Program-made: the position numbers and the translations under genes
Shown here: in pieces, positions 1 through 10,935 of the stretch
Numbering within the stretch: the first letter of the stretch is position 1
Layout: each line of letters starts with the position of its first letter
The notes under the pieces: generated by a model
Told to the model about the DNA's origin: nothing
Seen by the model: the letters and a program-made list of their open reading frames with translations, nothing else
Database searches by the model: none
Source: Ceratorhiza oryzae-sativae
Lineage: Eukaryota; Basidiomycota; Agaricomycetes; Cantharellales; Ceratobasidiaceae
DNA: 64,000 nt
Assembly: GCA_030998015.1 (NCBI GenBank)
Contig: JARWMV010000031.1
Coordinates: forward strand, 62,001 to 126,000
Direction of reading: 5' to 3'

Positions 1-3000
1 TCTGTAGGTATATATTGCAGGTCGAGTTCTTTCAGAGCGATCACTTCGCGAATAAAATGATACTTGACGCGTATATGCTTCGTTGTCTGATGATTGACGG
101 GATTCTTAGCTAGGGCCATAGCAGACTGGTTGTCCGAGAATAAGGGAGTAGCGCCCTCAGAGAGAAAACCAAGTTCGGATAAAAATTAACGAATCCATAA
201 AAGTTCGCGTCCGCACTAGCATCGGCGACATATTCGGCTTCGGTACTTGATAAGGAAATTGTCGGCTGCTTTCGGGATGAGTAAGCAATTACGCCACCGG
301 CATGTAGGAAAGCCCAGCCGGTAGTCGAACGGCTTGTATGCTTATCGCCGGCATAATCAGCGTCGACATATCCAAGCAGATTTAAATCGCGAAAGCGATT
401 ATAGACAATGCCTAAGTCCATAGTACCTTTGAGATAGCGGAGAACTCGTTTGCCGGAGTTCCAGTGTTCTTCGCCAGGATTCATCGCGTGTTGCGCGAGT
501 ATACCAGTAGCATATGCGATGTCGGGTCGGGTAGAAATCATAGCATACATAAGAGACCCGATCAGCTGCTGGTAGCGGTTCCGATCGATCGATGGCGCTT
601 CGAGCTTTGGTAGATTGGGAGATTCGGCCATCGGAGTTTCGCATGGTTTACAGTCGGACATATTGAAGCGAGCAAGAATATCGTTGATATAACGGCGCTG
701 AGAGATCTTGAGAGTTCCAGCGCTGCGATCGCGCTCAATTTCGATGCCTACGAACATTTTGGCCTCGCCTAGATCAACGATTTCAAGTGATTCAGCGATT
801 TTAGCCTTAACCTTATTGAGGATTTCTGTAGACGATCCAGCGAGTAGCATATCGTCCACATGGCTAAGTATAATCGCTACTTCGTCACCATCGCGTAGCC
901 AGAATACAGAGTGATCCGTATCGCATCGTTTAAATCCTATATCTTCAAGGATTTTCTTGAGACGCATATAGAAGGCTCGCGCCGCCTGTTTGAGACCGTA
1001 AATCGCCTTGTTGAGCTTCCAGACAGATTCTAGGCCTTCGACAAAGCCTGGAGGTTGCTCCATATAAATCTCCTCGTCGAGATCCCCATGTAAAAAGGCT
1101 GTTTTAACGTCGATTTGGTGAAGCTCGAGGTCTAGAGCGGCTACGATGCTTAAGAGTGTCCGTAAGGAGTCAGCAGCAGCGACGGGTGACGAAATTTCGA
1201 CAAAATCGACTCCAGGGCGCTGAGAAAAGCCCTTCGCGACTAATCGAGCCTTGTAGCGAACGATCTCGCCATCAGCTCCACGCTTGTAGTCGAAAACCCA
1301 TCGCATTTAACGACATTTTTGTCGATAGGACGGCTCACGAGCGTCCATACTTCGTGCTGCTCGATCGATTTCAGCTCTTCTGTCATCGCTTCAAGCCATA
1401 GATTCGCGTCTGGACGACGCATGGCATCCTCGAACGTCTGAGGCGGCGATTCTATTATCGCAGTAAGTGCCTCTTCGTCCTCTCGTCCGTCTGTATGCGC
1501 TAAGGCGCCCACTTGCGCTCCATACCGTTCTGGTGCTCTTCGTTCGCGCGTGGATCGACGCACCGGCGGCGGATCTGGCTGTAAAACAACTATTTCCTGA
1601 TCTTCAGGCTCCAAGTCCGGGCTCTCGGAAGGTAAGGCTTCTGGTTCATCGGGTATATGCGCGGGTTCTGACGATTCGAGTGGTTTATCGGATGATTCGG
1701 GTGAGTGAATTTCTATCTGAATGGGTGGTAATTCATCCGATTTATTCTCATCGTCATCGGTTGGGCTTTCATCATGATCCTCGATAACCACGCGCTGCCG
1801 ATTGTCCAGCCCTTCGTCAAAGACTACATCACGTGAGGTGATTATGCGACCGGTACCGCGCTGAGCAAGCACGTGCGCCTTCCTATTAGGAGCGAATCCG
1901 AGGTATATGCACTCGATTGAGCGCGCTTGGAGTTTCGTGCGCATATTGTCTGGCACACGAGCCCAGGCCTTGCATCCAAACGTACGTAATCCCGATACAT
2001 TTGGGATCTTGCCGCTAAATGCTTCGCTCGGCGTTCGGCCATCTAGGCGTTTCTTCGGCGTTACGTTCCACAGGTGAGCCGCATGTAAGATTGCGTAACC
2101 CCAATATTTCTCGGGTAAATGCGCGTCGAATCGCATCGCGCGCTGACAATCGTTTAGGGTACGTATCGCTCGCTCGGCTACGCCATTACTGGCCGACGAA
2201 TCTGCTTCGGTCTTTTGGTGCTGGATTCCTTCCGCTCGCAAGAAAGCCTCGAAGGCGTTTGACCCGTACTCGCCACCACCATCCGTCCGTAAGTGTTTAA
2301 TTCGCCTTCCCGTAAGATTCTCGATTGACGCTTTGAGGTCCTTGAATTGACCCGCGTAATCGCTCTTGTTGCGCAATAAATGCACGAATATCTTGCGGGA
2401 CTTATCATCAATCGTGACGGCGAAATATCGGAATCCTCCGATCGCTTGAACGGGTAAGGGGCCGTGTAGATCGCTGTGCATAAGCTCGAGTACCTCAGAG
2501 GTACGAGATTGGGACGGTGGAAAAGGTGCGCGTGTATGCTTCCCCTGGAGGCATGGGCCGCATTTCGACTTGGGAGGTGAGCGGTTTCCTACTATATCCA
2601 TCCCTTCAACCGCGCCTTTCCTCACCATATCTAGCACATATTCGTAGTTTAGGTGACCAAATCGGCGGTGCCAGGTAGGTAGGTCTGCTCGCGCGACTGT
2701 ACTCGCGGTATATGCGACGAATTCTTGGGCATGTAAATCGCTATCGTTATTTTTGCTGTCTGGCTCTACGAAGGCCGTATGCGCGGTAGAATCGGTGTGT
2801 GTAATTTTCGCTTGAACCTTGTAGAGTTGCCCTGACTGCTTCGCCCATCCTATTTCGTCGCCTCGACCGTCCTGACTGATCATAATCGCGCCGATACCCC
2901 TCTGGAATAAAACGTTCATGTGCTTCTCATTGAGCTGGGTCACCGACATCAGGCTCGCGTTTAGATCGGGTACGTGCAGCACTGATTCCATGTATGCATC

Positions 3001-4287
3001 GGTCTCATGACCCTTACGATTACGAAGCGTGACTAGGATCCGGCCAATGCCGACCGCATATATCTTGGTTCCGTCGCCGACTCGAACCGGGACCGGAGGT
3101 ACAAGGGACCGGTAAATCGAAAACCATTCGCGCTGAGGGGTCATGTGACGAGATGCCCCTGAGTCGATCAGCCAATAGTGCGCGGCTGTCTCTTCATCGA
3201 CTACGGGTAGCGCATATAGCGTCGGTATCTCTGGTACGTCGTCCGTAGCTACAAATGTCGTCGCGATCTGCGCTGATTCGACTTTTGGTTTCGCATCACC
3301 GGATTTGGGTTTCTCCCTGTCTTTCCCTTTATCTTTCGGCGACTGCCGCTTTTGGAACGGTCCTTGGCCCTCTGCACCACCTCCTTTCGCCCAGCATTTA
3401 GCCCTTAAGTGTCCGGGCTTGCCGCAATTGGAACAGGTCTTAGGGCTCTGCCTGGACTGCTGTTCCTTGGCCTTCGACGTCGCAGTTTTGCCCTTGGCAA
3501 TGCTCGTGAACATCGCGGTGAGTCCAAGACCCTTCTTGCGACGCTCTTCCTCGGCTAATGCGGCCTTTATAACTAAATCGGAGGTAATTGAACCCGATTG
3601 ATTCGACGTCTGGATGACCGTGCTGACGACGGCATACGATGGAGGTAACGCATTCATTATAATTTGAGCGAGCATAGAGTCGCTAATCGGTTCGCCTAGT
3701 GTTTTCATCTTCGAAGCGATCGTACGGAGGGAATTTATACCCGCGGTAATGTCATGATCTTCTTCGATCTTCGTATTGACTAGTTGGTGGTACAGGAAGG
3801 ATATCGATTGAGCTCCCTTCCCTTCCCACCTTTCGACGACTCGCGTCCACGCCTCTTGCGATGTTTCGGCCTCGACGATATCGGCTAGCGCCTCATCTTC
3901 CATCGCCAATGCGATCTGGGCGAGAGCCTCTTGATCGCGTTTTAGCCACTCGGCTAGGGATTCAGTATATTCGCTCGACCTTGATTTGTCTTTGGCATCG
4001 GCATCGGTGAGTTCAGCCGGGGGTTTCTCGACTCCGAGAACGATGTCCTCTAGGCCTCGTAGGCATAGGACCATTTGCTGACGAAATTTCCATGCCGTGT
4101 AATTAGATCCGTCGCTCTTCAGAGCGGGAACATCGAGTGACTTCTTGCTCAAGTAGCTCGGCTTGTGGCTCGAAGACATCGCTGGCGGGACTGTTACCGG
4201 GTCGACGGGGCTCTCTGGTTTCGTATAGTAGAGGCTGCGGGGCTCATAACCTCTCACGCAGGGAGGTATCTTGTGGCTAAGATACAA
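1..4287 (-). pseudogene. copia Gag-Pol polyprotein, frameshifted
   Basis: The first frame (4287 to 1240, 1015 codons) has a UBN2-type Gag region, a CX2CX4HX4C zinc knuckle (CSNCGKPGHLRAKC), protease DSGAS, an integrase HHCC region (HRRFGH, CGPC) and a DDE core (HSDLHGP, DGGGEY, NGVAERA). Near 1300 the frame is lost within the first RT block and resumes in another frame (1306 to 110) carrying FLHGDLDEEIYMEQPPGF and HVDDM, where the usual tyrosine of YVDD is histidine. A second shift near 190-215 separates the RNase H tail, still readable in a third frame up to position 1 (TKHIRVKYHFI). Nothing points to programmed shifting at either site, so this copy is probably dead. Confidence 0.9.
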
Positions 4288-4543
4288 ATCGTACTTAGCT
4301 CAACTACGAAGGTAGAGAACTGTATATACTGTACCTAAGATACAAATCGTACTATAGAGTACAGTGTGAATAGAATACATGAGAAAAGAAAGAAAATACG
4401 ATACCTTAGCTCAACTACGAAGGTAGAGAACTAAGGAAGAAGAAGGGGGATTCCCGCGAACTTGCGCATGATATCAGAGAGGGGGGATACGAAACAGAAA
4501 CAAATATGCGCATACATACACGCATATGATTGTAAATTCAACA
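4252..4543 (-). repeat. 5' LTR of the copia element
   Basis: On the minus strand it begins TGTTGAATTTACAAT and ends GCGTGAGA. The limits come from alignment with the solo LTR at 33534-33819, whose 5-bp target duplication fixes both edges. Both copies contain a repeated internal block (TAGCTCAACTACGAAGGTAG, twice per LTR on the plus strand). The right edge joins the interrupted gypsy pol codon. Confidence 0.85.
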
Positions 4544-5231
4544 AGAAACAGGGTGCAGCTACAACTGACTGGCTGGGCCTTATTTTCCTGTTTCTTAGTT
4601 CCTCCTCTAGGTACTCCCTGAGCGCCTTTGTTTCTGCTGGTGACATACTGTACCTCTTTGCAGGCTTTGGCAGCTCCGCTCCCTCGATCAGGTCCATTTT
4701 GAAGTCTAGGTTACCTCGGTGGGGTGGAAGTTCTCGGAAACCTTCTTCCCCAAATAGGTCTTTAAAATCCCTAAATTCTTCTGGGATTTGTAGGCTTTCA
4801 CTTGCTGCCCTTGCCTTGATTTCGTCTGGGTATGAGATGGTAAGGTCTTTCCAATCTATGATAGGTTCTGCTTCTTCAAGCCATTCTTTCCCTAGGACTA
4901 TGTCAGTGTCACCTAGGGTCATTACATAAAGGGAGCATTTTAGTGTCTTCCCTTCCACTTCGATGTTTAGTTCTGCCCTTTCTTCTATGGCATCCTTGAT
5001 TTCATTTCCATCAATGGCCACAATTGATTTCTTGTGTTTGAGGGGAGTGGTTGGAATCCCTTTTTCCCTTGAATAGGCCTTATCGATGAAGTTGGTTGAA
5101 GATCCTGAGTCAATCAGCGTTTTAGCTGGTTCCATGATTCCCTCTACCGTAGTGTATATTATTGATTGATTACTAGACTTCTTGAGGTAACATACATCTG
5201 CGGTAGGGGTTATATTGGGGTCCTCCAACAT
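4544..5231 (-). pseudogene. gypsy Pol, interrupted (protease and start of RT)
   Basis: Starting at the ATG at 5231, the frame encodes a retropepsin-like domain (TLIDSGSSTNFID, residues ~35-47) and then the conserved entry to gypsy RT (LPPHRG, AELPKPAKRYSMSP). It ends at the copia insertion, where a PCFL motif meets the LTR; the hybrid frame stops inside the LTR at 4431. The pol frame is -1 relative to gag and is open across the gag stop codon, so the parent element could have used either -1 frameshifting or reinitiation at an ATG about 20 nt past the stop. Confidence 0.85.
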
Positions 5232-5248
5232 GGAAGTGGTAGGACCAA

Positions 5249-7084
5249 TTAGTTTTCCGACTCAGAGCTGCTTTCTTCCTCAACTTGTCTGCTGGCCTTC
5301 CCTTGTATCTTAGCTTTGTCGTAGGTCCACTGGCCTCGGCACTCCTTCAGGACATGCCCTGATTTACCGCATTTGATACAGAGTCCTTCTTTCCTTCGCC
5401 TGTCCTTTTCACTGTTTGGTATCCTTACCATGTTGTTGGTTTGGGTATTCCCCTGTTTGCCGCTGGTCCCTAAAGGCTTGTTTCCCCCTTGTTTGTATTT
5501 CGCTGGTGCCCAGGTTGAATTTGATGAGTTGCTGGTCCTTGTATTCATTTTCTGGTTTGCAAACTGCATGTCATCCATTTTGCAGGCAAAGTCAATTAAT
5601 TGATCTAGGGTATATGATGGACCTTCAGCCTCATTTGCCAGTACTTCAATCCTTAAGATCTCTTGTCGTACTTCAGGTTTTAACCCTTCCCTGAATTGGT
5701 CCTTGAGTGCTTCCTGGTTCCAGTCTACCTCTTGGATCAGGATCCGGAATTGGGTAGCATAATCCAATGTGCTCTTGGTCTGTGTTAATTTCCTTAGTTT
5801 CTGGATGGTCTTTTCCTTTATGACTGGGTCATTAAAAGCATCCAGGAATCCCTTCCTGAAATCCTTCCAGGATGCAAGAATACCTGTGTGTTCGCCTGCT
5901 AGTAGTTTCCGGCGGTAAGGTTGTGCCCAGTTTGCTGCTTCCCCGTCCTCCATGTTCATTAGCACAGCAGATATCTTTTTTCGGTCATCAAAGGCTGATT
6001 CATCATAGTCAGCAAAGAAAAGTTCCATGCTGATTATGAAGTTCTCTGCTTCCTTCCCCTTTTTCCCATTAAATTTGCTGGGTCTCCCTAGTCTCGCCTC
6101 CTTAGGAGTGTGGTTTGCAGCAAGGGTAGGTTGGTTTGCTTGGGATGGAGGTTCTGTTCGGGGTCTTATTGTGGACTCAGCCTGGAAGGTTCTTCCCAGA
6201 AAAGGTGTTCGTACTGGGGAGGCTGAGGGGGATCGTGAGGGGCTTCCTATGACCACCCTAGTTCTTCCCCTGGTTTCTTCTGTCCTTTCCCTTGGCCTTC
6301 CTGCTTCAGTTGTTTTCCGGAGCTCATTTCCTAGATCGGTTACCCGTTGTTCTAGTGCGATTAGGATCTCCCCTGTGTTTTCGGTTTTCTTCTCTAAGCT
6401 TTCGAGCTTTCGCTCTTGCATTCCCAGTACCCGGTTTATTTCCATGGAGATGTCCTTTAATTCTTTTATCAGGTTCCCCATTTCTGCTTTCAGGTCGTCC
6501 TGGTTCTTTGCCACATAGAGGACATTTTTGTTGGATGTTTCCATAGACCTTACCATCCAGTCCATGTTTCCTTCTTGTCGGGTTAGTGATATTTGACACT
6601 GACTTATACCCAAGATTGCCCTTTCTAGTTCCCTATGATTATTGTCTCTAAGTTCCTTGAGCCCCGCCCTGATGGCTGTGGCAATGGTGTGAATAGGGTT
6701 GGCAGTGGCTATGGTTCCGGGACCTGGCTGGGGTTGTGTCCTTGCCTCTTCCGCCAAGGCCGTGCCTTGTTCGTATATGGTTCGGGTCATATCTTCTACC
6801 TCATCCCTCTCTGGATTTGAGATATCTTCTGGGTCTGGATTTATCAGGTGAATTGGCGGTTGAGGGCTGCAGAGTGGTATTCCCCCTATTTCCCCTCCCA
6901 AGATGGGGGCCCGAGTGGGGTTGGGTTGAGCCACTGGTCGTGGGTTTTGTGGCAACCCCCCTGGCATTCCTTGGAGGGTCTCATCTGGGTTACCTTCCGC
7001 CTCTGGGGAAGCAATGGGTTTGGGTGATTGTGGCCTACTATTTGCCACTCTGCTTTGAGATCGAGTTTGTGGTCTCTGTGACAT
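5249..7084 (-). CDS. gypsy Gag polyprotein
   Basis: Intact 611-residue frame. The N-terminal 100 residues are rich in Pro and Gln. A coiled-coil-like acidic/basic stretch follows (~170-260), then a retrotransposon Gag domain (~335-500, beginning near RLGRPSKFNGKKGKEAENF) and a CX2CX4HX4C zinc knuckle (CIKCGKSGHVLKEC) near residue 575. It would form the particle shell and bind RNA. It is the best preserved part of the interrupted gypsy element, but without a complete pol on this side it serves no cellular role. Confidence 0.88.
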   Translation of the reverse strand: MSQRPQTRSQSRVANSRPQSPKPIASPEAEGNPDETLQGMPGGLPQNPRPVAQPNPTRAPILGGEIGGIPLCSPQPPIHLINPDPEDISNPERDEVEDMTRTIYEQGTALAEEARTQPQPGPGTIATANPIHTIATAIRAGLKELRDNNHRELERAILGISQCQISLTRQEGNMDWMVRSMETSNKNVLYVAKNQDDLKAEMGNLIKELKDISMEINRVLGMQERKLESLEKKTENTGEILIALEQRVTDLGNELRKTTEAGRPRERTEETRGRTRVVIGSPSRSPSASPVRTPFLGRTFQAESTIRPRTEPPSQANQPTLAANHTPKEARLGRPSKFNGKKGKEAENFIISMELFFADYDESAFDDRKKISAVLMNMEDGEAANWAQPYRRKLLAGEHTGILASWKDFRKGFLDAFNDPVIKEKTIQKLRKLTQTKSTLDYATQFRILIQEVDWNQEALKDQFREGLKPEVRQEILRIEVLANEAEGPSYTLDQLIDFACKMDDMQFANQKMNTRTSNSSNSTWAPAKYKQGGNKPLGTSGKQGNTQTNNMVRIPNSEKDRRRKEGLCIKCGKSGHVLKECRGQWTYDKAKIQGKASRQVEEESSSESEN

Positions 7085-7370
7085 AGTTTCTTTGTGTTCT
7101 CTTATGTATCACAGGAGTTAGCTGGTTTTCTCGTGTACTCAGCCCTTAGTATCTGTGCAGTATACTTATGTTCGCCACTAGTTAAGTTAAGAGCTTGCTT
7201 TATAATGTCGTGACCCTCTGGAGGCTCCCTTGTGGAGCACTTAAGTAGTGGCTGCGTTGACGGTTTGGTGCTATGGTATGTATTGAGTGTTCTAGTTACA
7301 GTGTTTGCTATGGTCTATGGTGGTTGACAAGATAAAGCAAGCTGAGGCATCCAGTCTTGCTTTATCCTCC

Positions 7371-7379
7371 TTATATATA
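7371..7379 (-). promoter_or_regulatory. TATA box of the gypsy LTR
   Basis: The minus strand reads GTATATATAA in the expected orientation to transcribe gag, roughly 290 nt upstream of the Gag ATG and inside the LTR. Confidence 0.5.
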
Positions 7380-7548
7380 CCTGTGGCTGCGGTGGCTGCG
7401 GACGTATTATCTAAGCACACTCCGCAGTAGGTGTAGGTTATGTACAGTACTATGGGTTAGGTAATTGTTTGTCTTAAGTTTGTGCGGCTCCGAATCTTAT
7501 AGAGCCACGCAAGGTCCGAGGGTCATGTGACCTTTTGGACTTAAGCAT

Positions 7549-7789
7549 CCGGCGCTTAATCGCTGAATAAGCGCCGAGGTCACGTGACAACTCGCTCCTC
7601 GCTCCAGGTAACATGGGAGAGAAACGCTGGAGCGAGTTCAGGGTAACCACCGGCGCTTAATCGTTAGGTAAGCGCCGAGATCACGTGACAACTCGCTCCT
7701 CGCTCCAGGTAACATGGGAGAGAAACGCTGGAGCGAGTTCAGGGTAACCACCGGCGCTTAATCGCTGAATAAGCGCCGAGGTCACGTGA
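7549..7789. repeat. 101-bp tandem repeat with palindromes in the gypsy LTR
   Basis: About 2.4 copies of a 101-bp unit start at 7549, 7650 and 7751. Each unit has a hairpin CGGCGCTTAAT...AAGCGCCG, a CACGTG E-box just after it, and a second inverted pair (AACTCGCTCC / GGAGCGAGTT). The copies differ by only a few bases. This looks like an array of upstream regulatory modules in the LTR U3 region. Confidence 0.85.
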
Positions 7790-7880
7790 TCCTGTTTATG
7801 GTTTGTTCCGCTTCGGAAAAATGCCATAAATCTGTACAATATTTGGTTGTTAGGTTATGTCTGCTAGGCAGGTCATAACA

Positions 7881-8703
7881 CAGCCGACTTTGCCAACTTC
7901 TTGCTACAAGTGGGTGAAGGTGCCTCTATACAGCAGGGCCATGATGGCCCAGTAGAATTTAATCCAAACATGCATGTGTCATCCCGAGCAGATCTCATTG
8001 ACAGAGTCTATCCAAATCTATCAACAGCTGGTCAACAGTTCAGTGATGAATTTCTCCAAGAACACACTATTCTAGCTGGACGCAATGATGATGTCTTGCT
8101 TCTCAACAATAAGATCCTTGAAAATTTCCCTGGGGAAAAAAAGGTCTATAACAGTGCAGACAAGGTCAACACAGAAATTGGTGTTGACAGCCACTTGACA
8201 AGGGAGCTTTCAACAGAGTACCTCAATACACTGAACTCTGCCAGTATTCCAGTATCCAAGCTGGAGCTCAAGGTTGGGTGCCCAATCATGATTCTGCACA
8301 ACCTGGCACCAGCTCAAGGAGTTTGTAATGGGACAAGAGCAATTGTTGTCCATGCAGGTCAACGTGTCTTGGAGGTGAGGCTATTAACAGGAAGTCATGC
8401 AGGTATGTGAAAATATTATAAATAAACTCTATTAATGAAAGCTAACATTTTTTTACAGGTAACACTGTTTTTCTGCCACGGATAACTCTGTCTACGGAGG
8501 AGTCAGATTTTGGATTTGTGATGGATCGGCGTCAATTTCCAGTCCGTCTAGCATTTGCTATGACAATAAACAAATCACAAGGACAGTCTGTGAAGTATGT
8601 TGGACTTGACTTTGAAAATGCAGTGTTTTCACATGGCCAGTTATATGTTGCATTGTCTCGGTGTACATCTGCTTCCCGGATTTGTATTTTCAACAATTCT
8701 TGA
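7881..8703 (+). pseudogene. Helitron PIF1-like helicase, 5'-truncated
   Basis: The frame is open from the gypsy boundary (near 7883) and encodes the C-terminal helicase region: FLLQVGEG, LKVGCPIMILHNLAPAQG and, after a 56-nt intron (8403-8458, GT...AG), [12 protein letters not shown] and YVALSRC. These are the last motifs of PIF1/Helitron helicases. The Rep nuclease and helicase motifs I-III are missing on this side. The frame starts exactly at the gypsy LTR edge, so the truncation is due to that insertion. Confidence 0.85.
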
Positions 8704-8904
8704 CAGTGTGTTGTAAGGAATGTAGTGTATAAGTCTGTACTGAATGACTGAATTGTGTGCTTTTTTAAATTTTGAATTGGATGTTTGTTTTCTTTCAGAA
8801 TATTTTTTGTATTTCTTCAACTGGCATCATGAAAAATCAAACAATTTCTATTTTACCAACCTGAGATGAGCTAAAAAAACCCCCCGGAGGTACGACGGGG
8901 CTAA
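7881..8904 (+). mobile_element. Helitron remnant (3' part)
   Basis: The C-terminal part of a PIF1-like Helitron helicase is followed by noncoding DNA. A GC-rich hairpin (CCCCG / CGGGG, 9-nt loop, ~8883-8900) is directly followed by CTAA at 8901-8904, which fits the Helitron 3' terminal pattern (hairpin then CTRR). The 5' part is beyond the gypsy insertion. The helicase assignment is strong; the exact 3' end is tentative because the hairpin is short and lies unusually close to the CTRR. Confidence 0.6.
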
Positions 8905-9687
8905 AGGTCCTTATTAGAATACATGAGCGTGTGATACAAAGGAGTGTTTGTGACGGGACTATCATCGACCAAGTTGGAAACGGTGGGAGACCCTGAGCGG
9001 AGTGAGGGGGGAAACCGAGGCGCCGAGACGCGAGTGAACTCGCAGGTCGGGCAGCCAACGGACAACAACAGTGGACTTGTATGAAGGGTTGGTGGGTGGG
9101 GATGAGAAGAAAGCCACACAGACGGGAACGTGGCGACAAAACTGAGAACAAGAAGGCGACGCGTACCAACACGTGACTGTTGAAGGGCAGCCTGCCTTGG
9201 CGCCCTGCGGCTACGACTGAGCTCCACAGGCTGTGGCACACAGCCCCCCTATCACACTGCATTCGAGTTGAGCTCCGACCCCAGCCAAAAATAAACAAAC
9301 TAAACACCCGATATACTTGCAATTCTATCTCGGTCGTGGTAGGAGAGTGCTAGTGCAGAAGTCGCGTAGAAGTCGATAGTGGGTGTTTCTAAGGTTCACG
9401 ATCATTTTGCTCCATCGATTTCAGTCCTCAGAACTTAAGTACTAAGGACCTATACAGGGATGCAAAGGAATGACCAGATTCACGGATATTTTAACCTTGA
9501 ATTATTCATCTCAGCTTCTACAACACAAAGACCATATTGTATGCACTTTGTCTGGGTGCTTGGCTCAATTTTTCTCTTTCAAATAGTTTAATACAGGAGC
9601 TCTTCCAAACATCGATTAATAATACACGCAACCGACCTATTGGTAATAAAGAGATTATATGTTCATTCATCCATTCGCATTGTTCAT
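8905..9687. other. intergenic, no gene recognised
   Basis: Several short open frames occur on the minus strand (8837-9322), but none has a recognisable domain or consistent splicing. The region separates the transposon nest from the first CFEM gene and may hold more decayed transposon sequence. Confidence 0.5.
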
Positions 9688-10870
9688 TCAGACGCCCAGG
9701 CAGGCAAGACCACCAATCACGACTCCAACAACGACAGTCGCACCAACAACCCGAAAGGCAGGACTCAGACCCAGGGCAGGTACACCCGAGTTGGGAACTG
9801 CAGTCCCGGTCCCGCCAAAATCGTTTGCTCCGAGCCTCGTCACACCAGCACCCCCGGCGAAATCGCCCGCTTGTCCGCTGAATGTAGTGGTGACGACGCC
9901 TCCTGCGGTATATACCGAGTTTGATACGGTGATGATTGCTCCTGATTGGATTACATATGTCGCTACGGTCCGTACAGTGCTTTCTGGCAGACGGCTTGTG
10001 GGTGTCGAAGTTCGGGTGGCGGAGGGTGGGGTGGGAATTGGCTGGGGTGTTGGGGTGGGGCTAAACGTGTTATCTATGCCCGATATTCAATTAGAAACAT
10101 GCTTTATTTAGCATAGGATTCAAAGCGTACCTGTCGTCGACCGGCAAAGTGACGAATAATCCTGGTTCGCGCTGTCGACATCGCCAGAAGGACACATCTG
10201 GTTCGTAAAACAGAGCCTTGCCAGCCCTATAAAAGAGGAGCTACATAATGCAGAAATCAGACCAACTCTTCACGAGTGACTGTTGACTTACCTCTTGCAG
10301 ATGCAAGCCGTATCTCCACTGTGCGAAGTCTCAATAATGGAATGGTCGTTTTTACAGTGAACAAATTGCTGCTTACGCGCCGGTGCATCCCGCACTGACC
10401 GCTGCTTGGGCGAGGCACTGCTGAATACACGTCTGGCCAGGCCCAGGAGTAGTGGTAGCGGTCGACGAGGACGAGGTGCTTGAACTTGTGGAGGATGTGC
10501 CAGTCGATGTTGTGGTTGAAGTATCTGAAGTGGTTGAGGTATCCGATGTGGTCGAGGTATCTGAATTAGAAGTAGAGGTGATTTCTGACGTGGACGTCGC
10601 TTTCGAGGTAGATGAGGTTTCTGTATCTGGGGTGGACGATCGCGAGGTCTCACGGGACGAGGAACGGGTCGTCGGCTCGGGTGTCGGAGATGGTGGCGGC
10701 GGGGGTGGAGACCTCGTAGTGGGCCTCGGGGGGGATGTCTCGGGTGGAGGCGGTTCGCTAGCTGGCGGCGGCTCGTCGGACGTCATGCCTCCTCCGGCTG
10801 ACGTCGGGGCGGCCACCAACACGTGCGAGCCAGAGAGCAAGAAACATAGCAAAAACGCGGAAATTCTCAT
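9688..10870 (-). CDS. CFEM-domain cell-surface protein (paralogue A)
   Basis: Four exons fit: 10870-10377, 10318-10292 (27 nt), 10240-10131 and 10073-9688. The product has a signal peptide (residues 1-20), a long Pro/Ser/Thr-rich linker with SDTSTT repeats, and then a CFEM domain (CIQQC, AGC, DTACIC, LCFTNQMC, SSLC). The tail is Gly/Val-rich and hydrophobic, fitting GPI anchoring or one membrane span. CFEM proteins are fungal wall/surface proteins; some bind haem and others act in host interaction. The ATG at 10870 was chosen over 10897 because it starts directly on the signal peptide. Exon sizes match paralogue C, supporting the splicing. Confidence 0.82.
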
Positions 10871-10928
10871 GATGGTTCGTAATGTAGTTCGTGGCAAAAA
10901 TGGTGCTCCTTGTCCGGCCGGCCGTGCA

Positions 10929-10935
10929 TTTTATA
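10929..10935 (-). promoter_or_regulatory. TATA box of CFEM gene A
   Basis: TATAAAA on the minus strand, about 60 nt upstream of the chosen ATG at 10870. Confidence 0.5.

Larger units (their letters stand above)
1..4543 (-). mobile_element. Ty1/copia LTR retrotransposon (3' end outside window)
   Basis: Minus-strand element with Gag, protease, integrase, reverse transcriptase and RNase H in the copia order (integrase before RT). Its 5' LTR ends at 4543 and its coding region runs left past position 1, so the 3' LTR is outside the window. It interrupts the pol reading frame of a gypsy element exactly at 4543/4544. A related solo LTR lies at 33534-33819, so this family has moved more than once here. 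Two frameshifts in pol make this copy unlikely to be autonomous. Confidence 0.93.
4544..7880 (-). mobile_element. Ty3/gypsy LTR retrotransposon, 5' part
   Basis: Minus-strand element made of a 5' LTR (about 7169-7880), gag and the start of pol. Pol is cut at 4543/4544 by the copia element, and the rest must lie left of position 1. Its outer edge at 7880 abuts an open frame for a Helitron helicase, so the gypsy element itself landed inside an older Helitron. The pol fragment shows aspartic protease followed by the start of RT, the gypsy order. Confidence 0.85.
7169..7880 (-). repeat. 5' LTR of the gypsy element
   Basis: On the minus strand it begins TGTTATGACC (7880) and probably ends GGCGAACA near 7169, giving TGTT/AACA ends. 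The outer edge is well supported because helicase coding sequence resumes at 7881. The inner edge is uncertain because no convincing tRNA primer site was recognised. It contains a TATA box (7371-7379), a hairpin (GATAAAGCAAG ... CTTGCTTTATC, 7331-7367) and a 101-bp tandem repeat. Confidence 0.6.

Noticed and set aside
8837..9322. Minus-strand open frame of 161 codons
   Set aside because: No domain, no splice logic, unusual composition and another overlapping frame of similar length; likely chance.
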